DNA of 64,000 bases from an uncultured Lachnospira sp. (GTDB lineage Bacteria; Bacillota; Clostridia; Lachnospirales; Lachnospiraceae), in assembly GCA_934343805.1 (NCBI GenBank), contig CAKRIN010000003.1, positions 62,001 to 126,000 on the forward strand. The letters run 5' to 3'. Position numbers and translations under genes: made by a program. Below the pieces are notes generated by a model. The model had not been told where the DNA came from and made no database searches. It saw nothing but the letters and a program-made list of their open reading frames with translations. Below are positions 1-8,931 of this stretch, piece by piece (within the stretch, counting starts at the first letter, position 1; each line of letters starts with the position of its first letter).

Positions 1-119
1 TAAAGGAATATGTAGCCAGTTATAAGACAGGCAGTGTTAATGTTAAGGATTTTCTTGATCATGGAGAAGAATTTGCAATTGGGGCAGATGAAAGTAAGGA
101 GCAGGCGGTTATTCGTTAA
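1..119 (+). CDS. C-terminal end of an unidentified protein (5' truncated by window)
   Basis: An open frame enters from the window edge (first full codon at base 3) and stops with TAA at 117-119, giving 38 residues that end in EQAVIR. The segment is charged and soluble-looking, with no motif I recognise, so I assign no function. Its stop overlaps the stop of the convergent cyclophilin gene, and no terminator hairpin separates them. Reality as a gene is inferred from the uninterrupted frame and the tight abutment. Confidence 0.55.
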   Translation, partial: KEYVASYKTGSVNVKDFLDHGEEFAIGADESKEQAVIR

Positions 120-733
120 TCCACAACCCTGACAGTACTAATCACAGGCTGTTTACTCTTATCAGTAATTACGCCATTCTGGTTAGTGTCTGTGCAGTCT
201 TTACATATCTTATCGACAATATCCATTCCGCTTGTGACAGTACCGAAAGCTGCATACTGTCCGTCAAGGCTTGGAGTATCTTTCTGCATAATGAAAAACT
301 GGGAACTTGCAGAATTATTAGCAGAAGAGCGAGCCATAGATATAGTGCCTCTTACATGGCTTATATTATTTTCAACGCCATTCGACTTGAATTCACCCTT
401 GATTTTTTCAGAAGAGCCACCAGTTCCGTCACCATTAGGGTCACCACCCTGAATCATAAATCTGTCAATTACACGATGGAAAGTAAGTCCGTTGTAAAAT
501 CCTGAATTAGCAAGATTAATAAAATTAGTAACAGTAATTGGGGCAGTATCTGCATCAAGTTCTACCTCAATCGTTCCATAATTGCTGACTTCAATGGCAA
601 TATGATGTTTTCCGGATAACAAATTTCCGTTATCAGCAGATGACGCATTATCAGAGCTTTTTTTGCCACAGGCAGTTATACTGAACAAAAGACATAACAA
701 AAGAATGCTTAATAACAAATGTTTTCTCTTCAT
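116..733 (-). CDS. Cyclophilin-type peptidyl-prolyl cis-trans isomerase, lipoprotein
   Basis: This is a predicted secreted prolyl isomerase that would help fold proteins outside the membrane. Residues 1-22 form a lipoprotein signal (basic start, leucine-rich core, lipobox SITAC), so the mature protein is probably lipid-anchored at Cys22. A low-complexity linker follows, then a cyclophilin domain from about residue 42 to 205. The family motifs are visible: FHRVIDRFMIQGGD, the MARS...SQFFI block and LDGQYAAFG. Length (205 aa) is normal for bacterial secreted cyclophilins. The gene has its own promoter and stands alone. The family is certain; the client proteins are unknown. Confidence 0.93.
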   Translation of the reverse strand: MKRKHLLLSILLLCLLFSITACGKKSSDNASSADNGNLLSGKHHIAIEVSNYGTIEVELDADTAPITVTNFINLANSGFYNGLTFHRVIDRFMIQGGDPNGDGTGGSSEKIKGEFKSNGVENNISHVRGTISMARSSANNSASSQFFIMQKDTPSLDGQYAAFGTVTSGMDIVDKICKDCTDTNQNGVITDKSKQPVISTVRVVD

Positions 734-766
734 TTTAAAATATTCCTTTCTAGAATTAATAGATAC

Positions 767-794
767 AGTATATCATTATCAGTCTTTTTGTTAA
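767..794 (-). promoter_or_regulatory. Predicted sigma-A promoter of the cyclophilin gene
   Basis: Read on the minus strand, a TTAACA -35 (789-794) lies 16 bases from a TATACT -10 (767-772), ahead of an AAAGGA ribosome site and the start at 733. A TTTAAC reading gives 17-base spacing. This is a match to consensus only. Confidence 0.5.
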
Positions 795-850
795 ACACAT
801 AAATGAGCATATAAATACTCAAAATGAATAAAATATATATAAATATAAAT

Positions 851-884
851 TTGACTATCAAAATTTCTGTGCTTGTGGTACAAT
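851..884 (+). promoter_or_regulatory. Possible extended -10 promoter for the NatAB-like operon
   Basis: TACAAT at 879-884 is preceded by TG plus one base, an extended -10 arrangement. The nearest good -35 (TTGACT, 851-856) is 22 bases away, too far for a standard promoter. Weak call. Confidence 0.3.
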
Positions 885-923
885 TATCAAAGATTTCACA
901 ATATATGAGGGGAGATTAATTTA

Positions 924-1841
924 ATGAAACTTGAAGTAAAGAATCTTACCAAATCATTTGGTGAGAAGGAAGTCCTTCACGGCATTTCATTTGATGTTGA
1001 GGGTGGTAAAGCACTCGGACTTCTTGGTCGTAATGGAGCCGGAAAGACTACAACCATAAGAATCATTATGGATGTATTTCATGCCAATTCAGGAGAAATA
1101 TTTCTTGATGGAAAGATATTTAATCCAAAGGAGCATCTGATAGGATATCTGCCAGAAGAGAGAGGATTATATCCTAAGAAAAAAGTATCAGAACAGCTTG
1201 CGTATCTTGGCAGGTTAAGAGGTTTGTCTAAGGCAGAGGCTAAGAAGAATACTGATAAATGGTTAAAAAGGCTGCAGGTATCACAGTATACGGATGCGAA
1301 ATTAGAGACTCTTAGTAAAGGTAATCAGCAGAAGGTGCAGCTTGCTTCAACACTTGTATGTGAGCCTGAAATTGTTATTCTTGATGAACCTTTCAGTGGA
1401 CTTGATCCAGTTAATTCCAAGATATTGCAGGATGTTGTAACAGGATTAATAGAAGAGGGAAGAATAGTTATATTCTCAAGCCATCAGATGAGTTATGTAG
1501 AAGAATTCTGCGAGGATATAGCAATAATTAATAATGGAGAGATTGCATTGTCAGGTAATCTTGCGGATATAAAGACTGAATATGGAAAGAACCAGCTTAT
1601 AATCGCTGCAGTTGGAATGGAAGCAGAAGAACTGGCAGAACAGTTAAAGACTAGCTGCGCAGATACATTATCTGTAACCGGAATACATAAAGATGGTGTT
1701 ATAGTAAAGAATATTCATGAGCTTTCTAGAAATGCACTTATTAAAGAGATTATGAATGCGGATGTAGAGATAGCATCATTTGACAGCTACAGACCATCAC
1801 TTAATGATATATTTGTAAAGGCTGTGGGAGGTGACAGATAA
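924..1841 (+). CDS. ABC transporter ATP-binding protein (NatA-like)
   Basis: This is the cytoplasmic ATPase subunit of a two-gene ABC exporter. The Walker A GRNGAGKTTT is near residue 36, the signature is a variant LSKGNQQKVQLA near 131, and the Walker B VILDEPFSGLDP is near 150, with the H-loop SSHQMSYVEE after it. The region after about residue 220 is the accessory C-terminal domain typical of the NatA/DUF4162 group. The start follows a GGGGAG site. The next gene's ATG overlaps this stop by one base, so the two are translationally coupled. The family's known substrates include sodium and antibiotics; the substrate here cannot be read from sequence. Confidence 0.93.
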   Translation: MKLEVKNLTKSFGEKEVLHGISFDVEGGKALGLLGRNGAGKTTTIRIIMDVFHANSGEIFLDGKIFNPKEHLIGYLPEERGLYPKKKVSEQLAYLGRLRGLSKAEAKKNTDKWLKRLQVSQYTDAKLETLSKGNQQKVQLASTLVCEPEIVILDEPFSGLDPVNSKILQDVVTGLIEEGRIVIFSSHQMSYVEEFCEDIAIINNGEIALSGNLADIKTEYGKNQLIIAAVGMEAEELAEQLKTSCADTLSVTGIHKDGVIVKNIHELSRNALIKEIMNADVEIASFDSYRPSLNDIFVKAVGGDR

Positions 1842-3088
1842 TGAAGAAATTCGGAGTAATATTCCAGTATGAGATTATGAATTATATCAAGAATAAAAGC
1901 TTTATGATTTCTACAATTGTTATAGCTGTTCTTGCTGCAGTGATACTGTTTCTTCCAAGTGTATTTGATATGTCAGGAATTCTTGGGATTAACAAGGACG
2001 ATACGGATGATGTATCGGATAATAAAGAGATAACAGATGTTATAGCAGTCTATGATGAAAAAGACATATTTGCCGGAACTGGAATTATTGAAGGTGTATT
2101 CACAGATGTGAAGATAGAAAATGTTTCGTCAAGAGATGCACTTGTAGATAAGATTGAAAAAGATGAAAATGTCATTGCTGGTTTCGTTGTAAAGAATCCA
2201 ACCGATTTTGAATACGTCGTTAATAACAGCGATATGTTTGATGATATGACGCAGAGATTTACATATGCAATGCAGCTGCTAAGCCAGTATAACTACTGCA
2301 AGGAGAATAATCTGGATATGGCAGAGATTGAAAATGCTTTTAATCCGGTTATCAATTCTGAGACAACTGTGCTTGGTAAAGATATGATGAGTAATTACTG
2401 GTATTGTTATGCACTTATAATTATTGTGTTCATGGTTATTATTCTGTATGGAGTAATGGTAGCAACTTCTGTAACACAGGAGAAATCAAACAGAACAATT
2501 GAGCTTCTTGTAACCAGTGCTGATACTAACAGCCTTTTCTTTGGAAAAGTACTGGCGGGTACATCGGCTGCACTTTTACAGGTTGGAATTATCTTTGCAG
2601 TAGTACTTGGAAGCTATAAAATTAATAGAGATTCCTGGGGTGGACTATTTGATAAAATATTTAATATCCCTTCAGACGTGCTTATAACATTTGCATTCTT
2701 CGGTCTTGGAGGACTGTTATTCTATGTATTTATATATGGTGCAATGGGAGCGCTTGTGTCTAAAACAGAAGATATTAACAAAAGTGCCGGAAGTGTACAG
2801 TTTGTTATTATGATTGTGTATTTTATAGGATTATCCCAGCTTAATAATGTAGATGGAATTCTTATGAAGGTTCTTTCATTCTTGCCGATAAGCTCATATA
2901 GTGCAATGTTTGCAAGAGTGGCTCTTGGGAATGTGAGTTTTGCTGAGATAGCAGTATCTTTTGTTATTCTGATAGCAAGCACGATAGCAGTAGGAATATT
3001 AGGTTCTAAGATATACAGAATGGGAACATTACGATATGGTAATCCAATTACATTAAGAAATGCATTTAAGAATCTTAAACATGAATAA
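1841..3088 (+). CDS. ABC-2 type transporter permease (NatB-like)
   Basis: This is the membrane partner of the preceding ATPase. One membrane segment lies at about residues 20-40, followed by an acidic extracellular domain (about 45-185) and then a cluster of five or so hydrophobic segments to the end. The motif TQEKSNRTIELLVTS at the cytoplasmic end of the second segment is typical of ABC-2 permeases of the NatB/YhaP type. The large first extracellular loop is also normal for this group. The ATG overlaps the upstream stop. A hairpin right after the stop ends the operon. No substrate is assigned. Confidence 0.9.
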   Translation: MKKFGVIFQYEIMNYIKNKSFMISTIVIAVLAAVILFLPSVFDMSGILGINKDDTDDVSDNKEITDVIAVYDEKDIFAGTGIIEGVFTDVKIENVSSRDALVDKIEKDENVIAGFVVKNPTDFEYVVNNSDMFDDMTQRFTYAMQLLSQYNYCKENNLDMAEIENAFNPVINSETTVLGKDMMSNYWYCYALIIIVFMVIILYGVMVATSVTQEKSNRTIELLVTSADTNSLFFGKVLAGTSAALLQVGIIFAVVLGSYKINRDSWGGLFDKIFNIPSDVLITFAFFGLGGLLFYVFIYGAMGALVSKTEDINKSAGSVQFVIMIVYFIGLSQLNNVDGILMKVLSFLPISSYSAMFARVALGNVSFAEIAVSFVILIASTIAVGILGSKIYRMGTLRYGNPITLRNAFKNLKHE

Positions 3089-3092
3089 AAAT

Positions 3093-3127
3093 AAGGCGGC
3101 AAACCTATTGATATGGTAAGCCGCCTT
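3093..3127. terminator. Bidirectional hairpin terminator between convergent genes
   Basis: Arms AAGGCGGC (3093-3100) and GCCGCCTT (3120-3127) are complementary, with a partly self-pairing loop and A/T tracts on each side. It lies between the NatB-like stop and the end of the minus-strand deacetylase, so it can serve both. Confidence 0.8.
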
Positions 3128-3140
3128 TAATAATGTGCTA

Positions 3141-4010
3141 TTATAATTTAACTGTTTCTCCACCTTTAACTTCAACGATAGTATCATTATTTACTGCAAG
3201 CCATACAGATTTAACAGATGGATTATGAACATATTCGTTATCAGCAAAGAATTCAAGTCTGTCAAACAATTCGTTATATTCAACGATATCAGAGTTCGTA
3301 GCATACCAGATATCATCACGATTAGCAATCATCTCACAGAATTCTTCAATAACTTCCCAGTTATTATTTCTCTCAAATTCAAAGCTGTGTCCCCATACAT
3401 ACATCATATAAAGATATTGCTTCTTAGTGAGAGCCATGAACTTCTTACCAAAGTCAATAAGATTATGATTATGATGACATGTTGGAATCCAGCGCATATA
3501 ATCATCCGGCATGAAGAATCCGTTCTCATCACCTATGAGAATTGGACCTTCTGCATTGGCAGCATAGCTTTCAGCAGCTTTAGTAGCAGCATATTTATCG
3601 TTAGTAACTCTTGCATACTTGATGCCGACAGATTTGGCAATATCAACTATACGGCTGTCATAGGAACCGTTAGGATATGCAAGACCATATATAGGTCGAT
3701 TAAATATTTTCTCAAGGTTAATCTTGTCATCAAGTATTTCTTTAAGAGCAGTATAATCATTAAGCCTTATCATTGTTGGATGTGTAAATGTATGTACAGC
3801 AATATCGTGTCCTGCATATAATTCATTCCATTCTGCCTGAGGTATTCTTATTGCAGGATCTATAATTCCGGTATTAAGATTAAATGTTGCCTTAAGATTA
3901 TATTTATTAAAAAGTTTTACTAAGCGTCTGTCTTCAATCTTGCCATCATCATAGCTGAAAGTAAGGACTTTAAATTTTCCACCAGGAAATACTTTATATA
4001 TTTTATTCAT
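3141..4010 (-). CDS. Polysaccharide deacetylase family protein (NodB fold)
   Basis: This is a predicted metal-dependent deacetylase of the carbohydrate esterase 4 superfamily. The family motifs are present: TFSYDDG (general base and metal Asp) near residue 20, HTFTH (metal His pair) near 74, and AYPNGSYD further on. The start is placed at MNKIYK because GGAG lies 8 bases upstream; an upstream in-frame ATG overlaps that site. No signal peptide or membrane segment is visible, so it seems to act inside the cell or leave by another route. This is unusual for wall-acting members. The substrate (peptidoglycan, xylan or another N-acetyl sugar) is unknown. Confidence 0.82.
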   Translation of the reverse strand: MNKIYKVFPGGKFKVLTFSYDDGKIEDRRLVKLFNKYNLKATFNLNTGIIDPAIRIPQAEWNELYAGHDIAVHTFTHPTMIRLNDYTALKEILDDKINLEKIFNRPIYGLAYPNGSYDSRIVDIAKSVGIKYARVTNDKYAATKAAESYAANAEGPILIGDENGFFMPDDYMRWIPTCHHNHNLIDFGKKFMALTKKQYLYMMYVWGHSFEFERNNNWEVIEEFCEMIANRDDIWYATNSDIVEYNELFDRLEFFADNEYVHNPSVKSVWLAVNNDTIVEVKGGETVKL

Positions 4011-4054
4011 AATTAACATCTCCATATGTTATTTGCCGGATAATCGACATTCCT

Positions 4055-4083
4055 ATTATATAACACAATGGTTTGTGTGTCAT
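4055..4083 (-). promoter_or_regulatory. Predicted sigma-A promoter of the polysaccharide deacetylase
   Basis: On the minus strand ATGACA (4078-4083) and TATAAT (4055-4060) are separated by 17 bases. The -10 is perfect and the -35 is one base off consensus. It lies about 45 bases upstream of the chosen start. Confidence 0.65.
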
Positions 4084-4101
4084 TTCTTTTTTGAATTAGT
4101 T

Positions 4102-5310
4102 TTAATAATTATCAGCAAGATTATCTAGGGATATAGATAATACAAACTCATTGTTAATATATATGCTTATATATCCGTAAATAAAATCAATATCAGGCAT
4201 TTTATCCAGTGATTCTGGAATGATAATATCATAGGATATATCGTCATTCTCTCCGGTTAAGATTGAAATATCATATGAAGGAACATCAAGGCGGCAAAAG
4301 GACTCGTTATCATTATTTATTGGAATGTAGAATGAAATTTTGTCAGAAAGCAGATGTGTTTTTTTATATTTTGAACCGAGTGCAAGCAGGTAGCGGACAT
4401 CGCTCCATTTGTAATTTCTGGATGGTGGCCATCCACATCCCAGAAGAGCAATGCACAAGGTACGTTCATTATCTGTATAGGCACATACATAACAATATCC
4501 GGCAGAAGATGTGAAACCGGTTTTTCCTGATATCAGACCATTGTCAGGGTTAAGTATTAGATTTTTGTTATTAAGAGAGTAGGAATGTTTCATTGCAGTA
4601 TCAGTGAATACATAGCTTTTGCATTGCGTAATATCAAGAAAATCAGCAGATTTAATACACTCGGACATTAATATCGCAAGATCATATGCTGTAGTATGAT
4701 GAAAATTATTCCCGATTTCAGCATCAAGTCCGTTAGGCGTGATAAACAAAGTATCATTAAGCTTGAATTTGTCAGCATTATTATTCATAAGGTCAATAAA
4801 TATATTTACAAGTGTTCTGCTGTTTTCTTCTGATAATTCAGATATAAATGATGAATCATAGTTATAATCTGGTATGAAACTGATATCATTACGGAGTTCT
4901 GCATGTTCACAAAGATAAAAAAATGCAGTGTTTTCTGCAATTATTACTGCGGAATCATTATGAGATTCAAGCATCAGGGAATAGTACATATCTTTCATGA
5001 GAAACTGTTCACCCGTCACAGCATCCAGCTGGACATCAGGCATAGAAGCAGCATAAGAGGATGTTGTCACTATTAAGTCAGGGCTGCTGTGTTCAAGAGA
5101 GGTGATCAGAGTCATGATTTTAGTTGTGCTTGCCATTGCAGCGGGAGTGTTTTCATTTTTTCCGTATAGCAGCCGCCTGGTGTCAGCATCAATCATGGCA
5201 GCATATTTTGAGTGAAATGTATCTGCATGTATATTGACTGGATAGATAACACACGATGACAATATGGATGACATAATGATTATTATAAATGTTTTTTTGC
5301 AGAATTTCAT
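4102..5310 (-). CDS. D-alanyl-D-alanine carboxypeptidase (PBP5 / DacA family)
   Basis: This enzyme is predicted to trim the terminal D-Ala from peptidoglycan stem peptides outside the membrane. A signal peptide covers about residues 1-29. The three penicillin-binding motifs are visible: SxxK as STTK near residue 61, SxN as SHN near 116, and KTG in SGKTGFTSSAGYC near 260. The 402-residue length fits the family. The C-terminal 60 residues look like a beta-rich stalk, and I see no clear amphipathic membrane anchor. It follows its own upstream region rather than sharing an operon. The family is secure; a vegetative or sporulation role cannot be told. Confidence 0.9.
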   Translation of the reverse strand: MKFCKKTFIIIIMSSILSSCVIYPVNIHADTFHSKYAAMIDADTRRLLYGKNENTPAAMASTTKIMTLITSLEHSSPDLIVTTSSYAASMPDVQLDAVTGEQFLMKDMYYSLMLESHNDSAVIIAENTAFFYLCEHAELRNDISFIPDYNYDSSFISELSEENSRTLVNIFIDLMNNNADKFKLNDTLFITPNGLDAEIGNNFHHTTAYDLAILMSECIKSADFLDITQCKSYVFTDTAMKHSYSLNNKNLILNPDNGLISGKTGFTSSAGYCYVCAYTDNERTLCIALLGCGWPPSRNYKWSDVRYLLALGSKYKKTHLLSDKISFYIPINNDNESFCRLDVPSYDISILTGENDDISYDIIIPESLDKMPDIDFIYGYISIYINNEFVLSISLDNLADNY

Positions 5311-5354
5311 AGATACACATAGCCTTTACGTTTATATGATTATATGGAAATACT

Positions 5355-5383
5355 TTGATATTATGATAATAATGAGGTATTAT
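5355..5383 (+). promoter_or_regulatory. Predicted sigma-A promoter of the MacB-type ABC operon
   Basis: TTGATA (5355-5360), a 17-base spacer and TATTAT (5378-5383) precede an AGGAGGGG ribosome site and the ATG at 5415. Both boxes are one or two bases from consensus. Confidence 0.65.
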
Positions 5384-5414
5384 TTAATTATAAATAACGA
5401 TTTAGGAGGGGCCT

Positions 5415-6116
5415 ATGAGTTATATTGAATTTAATAATGTTAAAAAGATATATAAGATGGGTGATGTTAAGATAAGAGCACTTAATGGGGCAAGCTTTAA
5501 CATTGAAAAAGGTGAATTTGCTGTTGTATTAGGACCAAGTGGAGCTGGAAAAAGTACTATACTTAATATCATGGGCGGAATGGATACATGTACAACAGGT
5601 GAGATTACTGTAGATGGCAAAAGAATAGACAGATATTCGCCAAAGCAGCTTACTGCTTACCGCAGATATGATATAGGATTTGTATTTCAGTTTTATAATC
5701 TGGTACAGAATCTGACAGTTAAAGAAAACGTCGAACTTGCAACACAGATATGTAAGAATCCACTGGATATAGCTGAGACAATTGAAGCTGTTGGACTTGC
5801 CGAACGACAGAAAAACTTCCCATCACAATTATCAGGCGGAGAACAGCAGAGGGTAGCCATTGCAAGAGCATTGGCTAAGAATCCTAAAATGTTGTTATGC
5901 GATGAGCCGACAGGTGCACTTGATATTAATACAGGAAAAAATATATTAAAATTATTATCTGAAACCTGTAAAAAGAATGGAATGACTGTAGTAGTAATTA
6001 CACATAATCAGGCTATTTCTGCAATGGGAGATAAGGTTATTAAGATTAAGAATGGAATAGTAGATGATATTGTTGTAAATGATAATCCGGCATCAGTCGA
6101 TGAAATTGAATGGTAG
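5415..6116 (+). CDS. ABC transporter ATP-binding protein (LolD/MacB family)
   Basis: This is the ATPase that powers the FtsX-type permease encoded next. It has Walker A GPSGAGKST near residue 42, the Q-loop in FVFQFYNLVQNLTV, the signature LSGGEQQRVAIARAL near 138, Walker B LLCDEPTGALD near 161 and the switch His in VVITHN. The 233-residue length and the NLTVKENVELA region are typical of the LolD/MacB group, which drives mechanotransmission rather than classical transport. The strong AGGAGGGG site supports the start. The permease begins 27 bases after the stop. Confidence 0.95.
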   Translation: MSYIEFNNVKKIYKMGDVKIRALNGASFNIEKGEFAVVLGPSGAGKSTILNIMGGMDTCTTGEITVDGKRIDRYSPKQLTAYRRYDIGFVFQFYNLVQNLTVKENVELATQICKNPLDIAETIEAVGLAERQKNFPSQLSGGEQQRVAIARALAKNPKMLLCDEPTGALDINTGKNILKLLSETCKKNGMTVVVITHNQAISAMGDKVIKIKNGIVDDIVVNDNPASVDEIEW

Positions 6117-6143
6117 ACAGAAGGTTGGAGGAACATAATATAT

Positions 6144-8849
6144 ATGGGAAAAGCAGTTTTTAAAGATTTGATAAGACAGATAAAGAAAACATTTGGCAGA
6201 TTCTTTGCAATCTTTGCAATTGTTGCAATAGGTGTTGCTTTTTTTGCTGGTGTAACAGCTTCATCTAATGATATGAAACACTCAACAGATTCGTATTATG
6301 ATGATTATAATATGAGCGATTTGCGGATTCTGTCATCAATTGGATTTAATGATGAAGATGTTGAAGTAATAAGAGATGTTGAAGGTGTTAATGGAGTTTA
6401 TCCGGCATACTCGCAGGATGCGGTTATCAAAAATGATAACAGTATTGAGACAGCTGTACATATAATTTCGATTACTGAAAATACATCTGACGATAATAAT
6501 GATTATATTAATAGACTCAGGATTAAAGAAGGAAGGCTGCCAGAAAAGCCAGGAGAATGTGTTGTAAGATATGAAGATACTAAAGATAACTTCTCTATTG
6601 GAGATATTATAACTCTTGGATCAGGGACAGAAGCAGATATATCAGACAGTCTTAATGATTCGGAGTATACAGTGGTTGGAATTATATATACTCCATATTA
6701 TGTTTCTTATGATCTTGGAACAACTAATGTAGGAAGCGGCAAGATTAATTATCTTATGTATGTTCCAGAAGATGAATTTACATCTGAGTATTACACAGAA
6801 GTATATGCAACAGTAAAAGGTGCAAAGGAACTTGATACATATTCATCAGAATATGAGGATAAGATAGGGGATGTTTCAGACAGAATAGATGACATTTCTA
6901 AAGACAGGATTAAAGCCAGAAAAGATGATATCAACCAGTTGTATGAAAAAGCGGTAAATGATGCTGTTGAAACAGCTAAGGAGGCTATATATGATAATGT
7001 GGTACAGTCTCTTATTGATCAGTTTCAAAGATATTATATAGGTATGGATGTCTCATCAATAATTGAACCTTATGTGCAGCCAGAATATGAAAAGGCAGTT
7101 GATAACTATGATTTTAGTTATATTAAACAGCAGGCAAAAGAAGATTTTGACAGCAAATATGGTAATCAGGATCAATGGAAATGGTATGAATTAACAAGAC
7201 AGCAACAGTATTCATTTAAGGATTATGAATCAAGTGCTAATCAGATGAAAGCAATTGCTACAGTATTCCCTATATTTTTCATAGTTGTATCAGCGCTTGT
7301 GTGTCTTACAACTATGACGAGGATGGTTGACGAAGAAAGAGGAACAATAGGTACATATAAGGCATTGGGTTATAGTAAGCGTGTAATCGCATTTAAGTAC
7401 ATTGCATATTCATTTATAGCATCACTTACTGGTGGTATTGTGGGATGCATTATTGGACTAAGACTTTTCCCTTTTGTAATATATAATTCTTGGAATATTA
7501 TATATCAGCTGCCTGCTATTTCATATGACAGTCATGTTATTCTTTCAGTCATTGCTATAGCAAGCATGGTAAGTGTTACAGTAGTTGCAGCATTATTCTC
7601 CTGCTTAAATGAGCTGGAAGAAGTTCCATCTGAGCTTATGAGGCCAAAGGCTCCGAAGAGTGGTAAAAAGATTATGCTTGAGCATATTGGAATAATATGG
7701 AAGCATTTGTCATTTTCAGTGAAGGTAACATTAAGAAATCTGTTTCTGTATAAGAAACGTTTTTTTATGACTATAGTTGGAATTGCAGGATGTACAGCAC
7801 TTATGCTGGCTGGTTTCGGAATAAAGAACAGCGTTGAAAGTCTTATACATAACCAATATGGGGAACTTATACATTATGACAGTGTTATGACATTTGCAGA
7901 CAACATATCAGATGATGATATACTGCAGTTGACAGCTGATTATCAGAATGACGAACATATAACAGATTATATGATTAATTGTGGATATTCAGATGATGCA
8001 CAGACAGATGATGATACTGAAAGTGTTGAATATGTTGTTGTTAATGATAAAGATAAATTCTCTGATTATATTACTTTAAGAACACGTAGAGATCATAAAA
8101 AGCTAGAACTTACAGATGATGGTATAATTATCACGGAGAAGCTTTCAAAAGACCTGCATGTAAAAAAAGGAGATTCTGTCTTGATTAAAAGTGCTTCTGG
8201 GAAAGAAGTATCGGCAAAGGTTTCAGACATTACAGAGATGTATGTCAATCATTATATTTATATTAGTTCTGAGTACTATAATAATATATTTGGTGAAATT
8301 CCTGCAGATAACAGGGCATTTATTATTGTTGCAGATGGAAAAGAATACGAGGATTATATGGGCAATGAATATCTTTCAAGAGATTATATTAAGGGCATAA
8401 GTTTTTTGAATGCTAATGTTACCAGGTTCGAAAATATTATACAATCTCTAGATCTTGTTACATGGGTACTTATTATATCTGCTGGATTACTTGCCTTTGT
8501 TGTTCTATATAATTTGACGAATGTTAATATCTCAGAAAGAAGAAGAGAGATTGCGACTATTAAAGTTCTTGGGTTTTATGATCCGGAAGTGGGAGTTTAT
8601 GTATATCGTGAAAATATATTGCTGACACTTATAGGAGGACTCTTTGGACTTGTGCTGGGCAGATTACTGCATATATATATAATGACAACTGTTGGGATGG
8701 ATGCAGTAATGTTTGGTTATGTTATTAAACCAGTATCATTTATATATGCTTATCTTATAACAATTGTATTTTCGTTAATTGTTAATCTTGCAATGTACAG
8801 GAGTCTTAAGAAACTGCCAATGGTTGAATCGTTAAAGTCAGTAGAATAA
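6144..8849 (+). CDS. FtsX/MacB-type ABC permease, large two-domain form
   Basis: This 901-residue permease contains two FtsX units. The first membrane segment (about 15-38) is followed by a large extracellular region (about 40-370). Three segments then cluster at about 373-495, a fifth lies near 535-555, a second extracellular region spans about 560-765, and three final segments lie between about 770 and 890. The first extracellular region contains a long charged, probably helical stretch (about 235-360) rich in Asp, Lys and Gln. Cytoplasmic loops carry the MVDEERGTIGTYKALGYS and SERRREIATIKVLGF motifs of the family. Peptide or lipoprotein export or peptide sensing are the usual roles; none can be chosen here. 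A terminator follows. Confidence 0.9.
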   Translation: MGKAVFKDLIRQIKKTFGRFFAIFAIVAIGVAFFAGVTASSNDMKHSTDSYYDDYNMSDLRILSSIGFNDEDVEVIRDVEGVNGVYPAYSQDAVIKNDNSIETAVHIISITENTSDDNNDYINRLRIKEGRLPEKPGECVVRYEDTKDNFSIGDIITLGSGTEADISDSLNDSEYTVVGIIYTPYYVSYDLGTTNVGSGKINYLMYVPEDEFTSEYYTEVYATVKGAKELDTYSSEYEDKIGDVSDRIDDISKDRIKARKDDINQLYEKAVNDAVETAKEAIYDNVVQSLIDQFQRYYIGMDVSSIIEPYVQPEYEKAVDNYDFSYIKQQAKEDFDSKYGNQDQWKWYELTRQQQYSFKDYESSANQMKAIATVFPIFFIVVSALVCLTTMTRMVDEERGTIGTYKALGYSKRVIAFKYIAYSFIASLTGGIVGCIIGLRLFPFVIYNSWNIIYQLPAISYDSHVILSVIAIASMVSVTVVAALFSCLNELEEVPSELMRPKAPKSGKKIMLEHIGIIWKHLSFSVKVTLRNLFLYKKRFFMTIVGIAGCTALMLAGFGIKNSVESLIHNQYGELIHYDSVMTFADNISDDDILQLTADYQNDEHITDYMINCGYSDDAQTDDDTESVEYVVVNDKDKFSDYITLRTRRDHKKLELTDDGIIITEKLSKDLHVKKGDSVLIKSASGKEVSAKVSDITEMYVNHYIYISSEYYNNIFGEIPADNRAFIIVADGKEYEDYMGNEYLSRDYIKGISFLNANVTRFENIIQSLDLVTWVLIISAGLLAFVVLYNLTNVNISERRREIATIKVLGFYDPEVGVYVYRENILLTLIGGLFGLVLGRLLHIYIMTTVGMDAVMFGYVIKPVSFIYAYLITIVFSLIVNLAMYRSLKKLPMVESLKSVE

Positions 8850-8870
8850 AAAATATGAATTAAATAATCT

Positions 8871-8899
8871 GAATAAAAAGGACAGCCCTTTCATATATT
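8871..8899 (+). promoter_or_regulatory. Candidate sigma-E promoter of the spoIIIA operon, nested in a terminator
   Basis: GAATAAA (8871-8877) lies 14 bases from CATATATT (8892-8899). The sigma-E consensus is roughly KMATATT and CATACAHT, so the ATA core and most -10 positions fit, and spoIIIA is sigma-E controlled in Bacillus. A start about 7 bases downstream would fall near 8906, inside the hairpin loop. Inferred by similarity only. Confidence 0.5.
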
Positions 8900-8931
8900 G
8901 TGAAAAACAATAGTGAAAGGGCTGCTTTTTT
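8883..8931 (+). terminator. Rho-independent terminator of the MacB-type operon
   Basis: Arms CAGCCCTTTCA (8883-8893) and TGAAAGGGCTG (8914-8924) pair perfectly. An inner ATTGT/ACAAT stem is capped by GAAAA, and six T residues (8926-8931) follow. It lies 33 bases after the permease stop. The hairpin also overlaps the spoIIIA promoter and the ribosome site of spoIIIAA. Confidence 0.85.

Noticed and set aside
4042..4049. 0A-box-like TGTCGATT downstream of the deacetylase promoter (minus strand)
   Set aside because: It is a single copy with one mismatch to TGNCGAA, and no sporulation gene is involved.
8900..8929. GTG start for spoIIIAA at 8900
   Set aside because: It lacks a ribosome site, lies inside the terminator hairpin and adds residues that do not resemble family N-termini.
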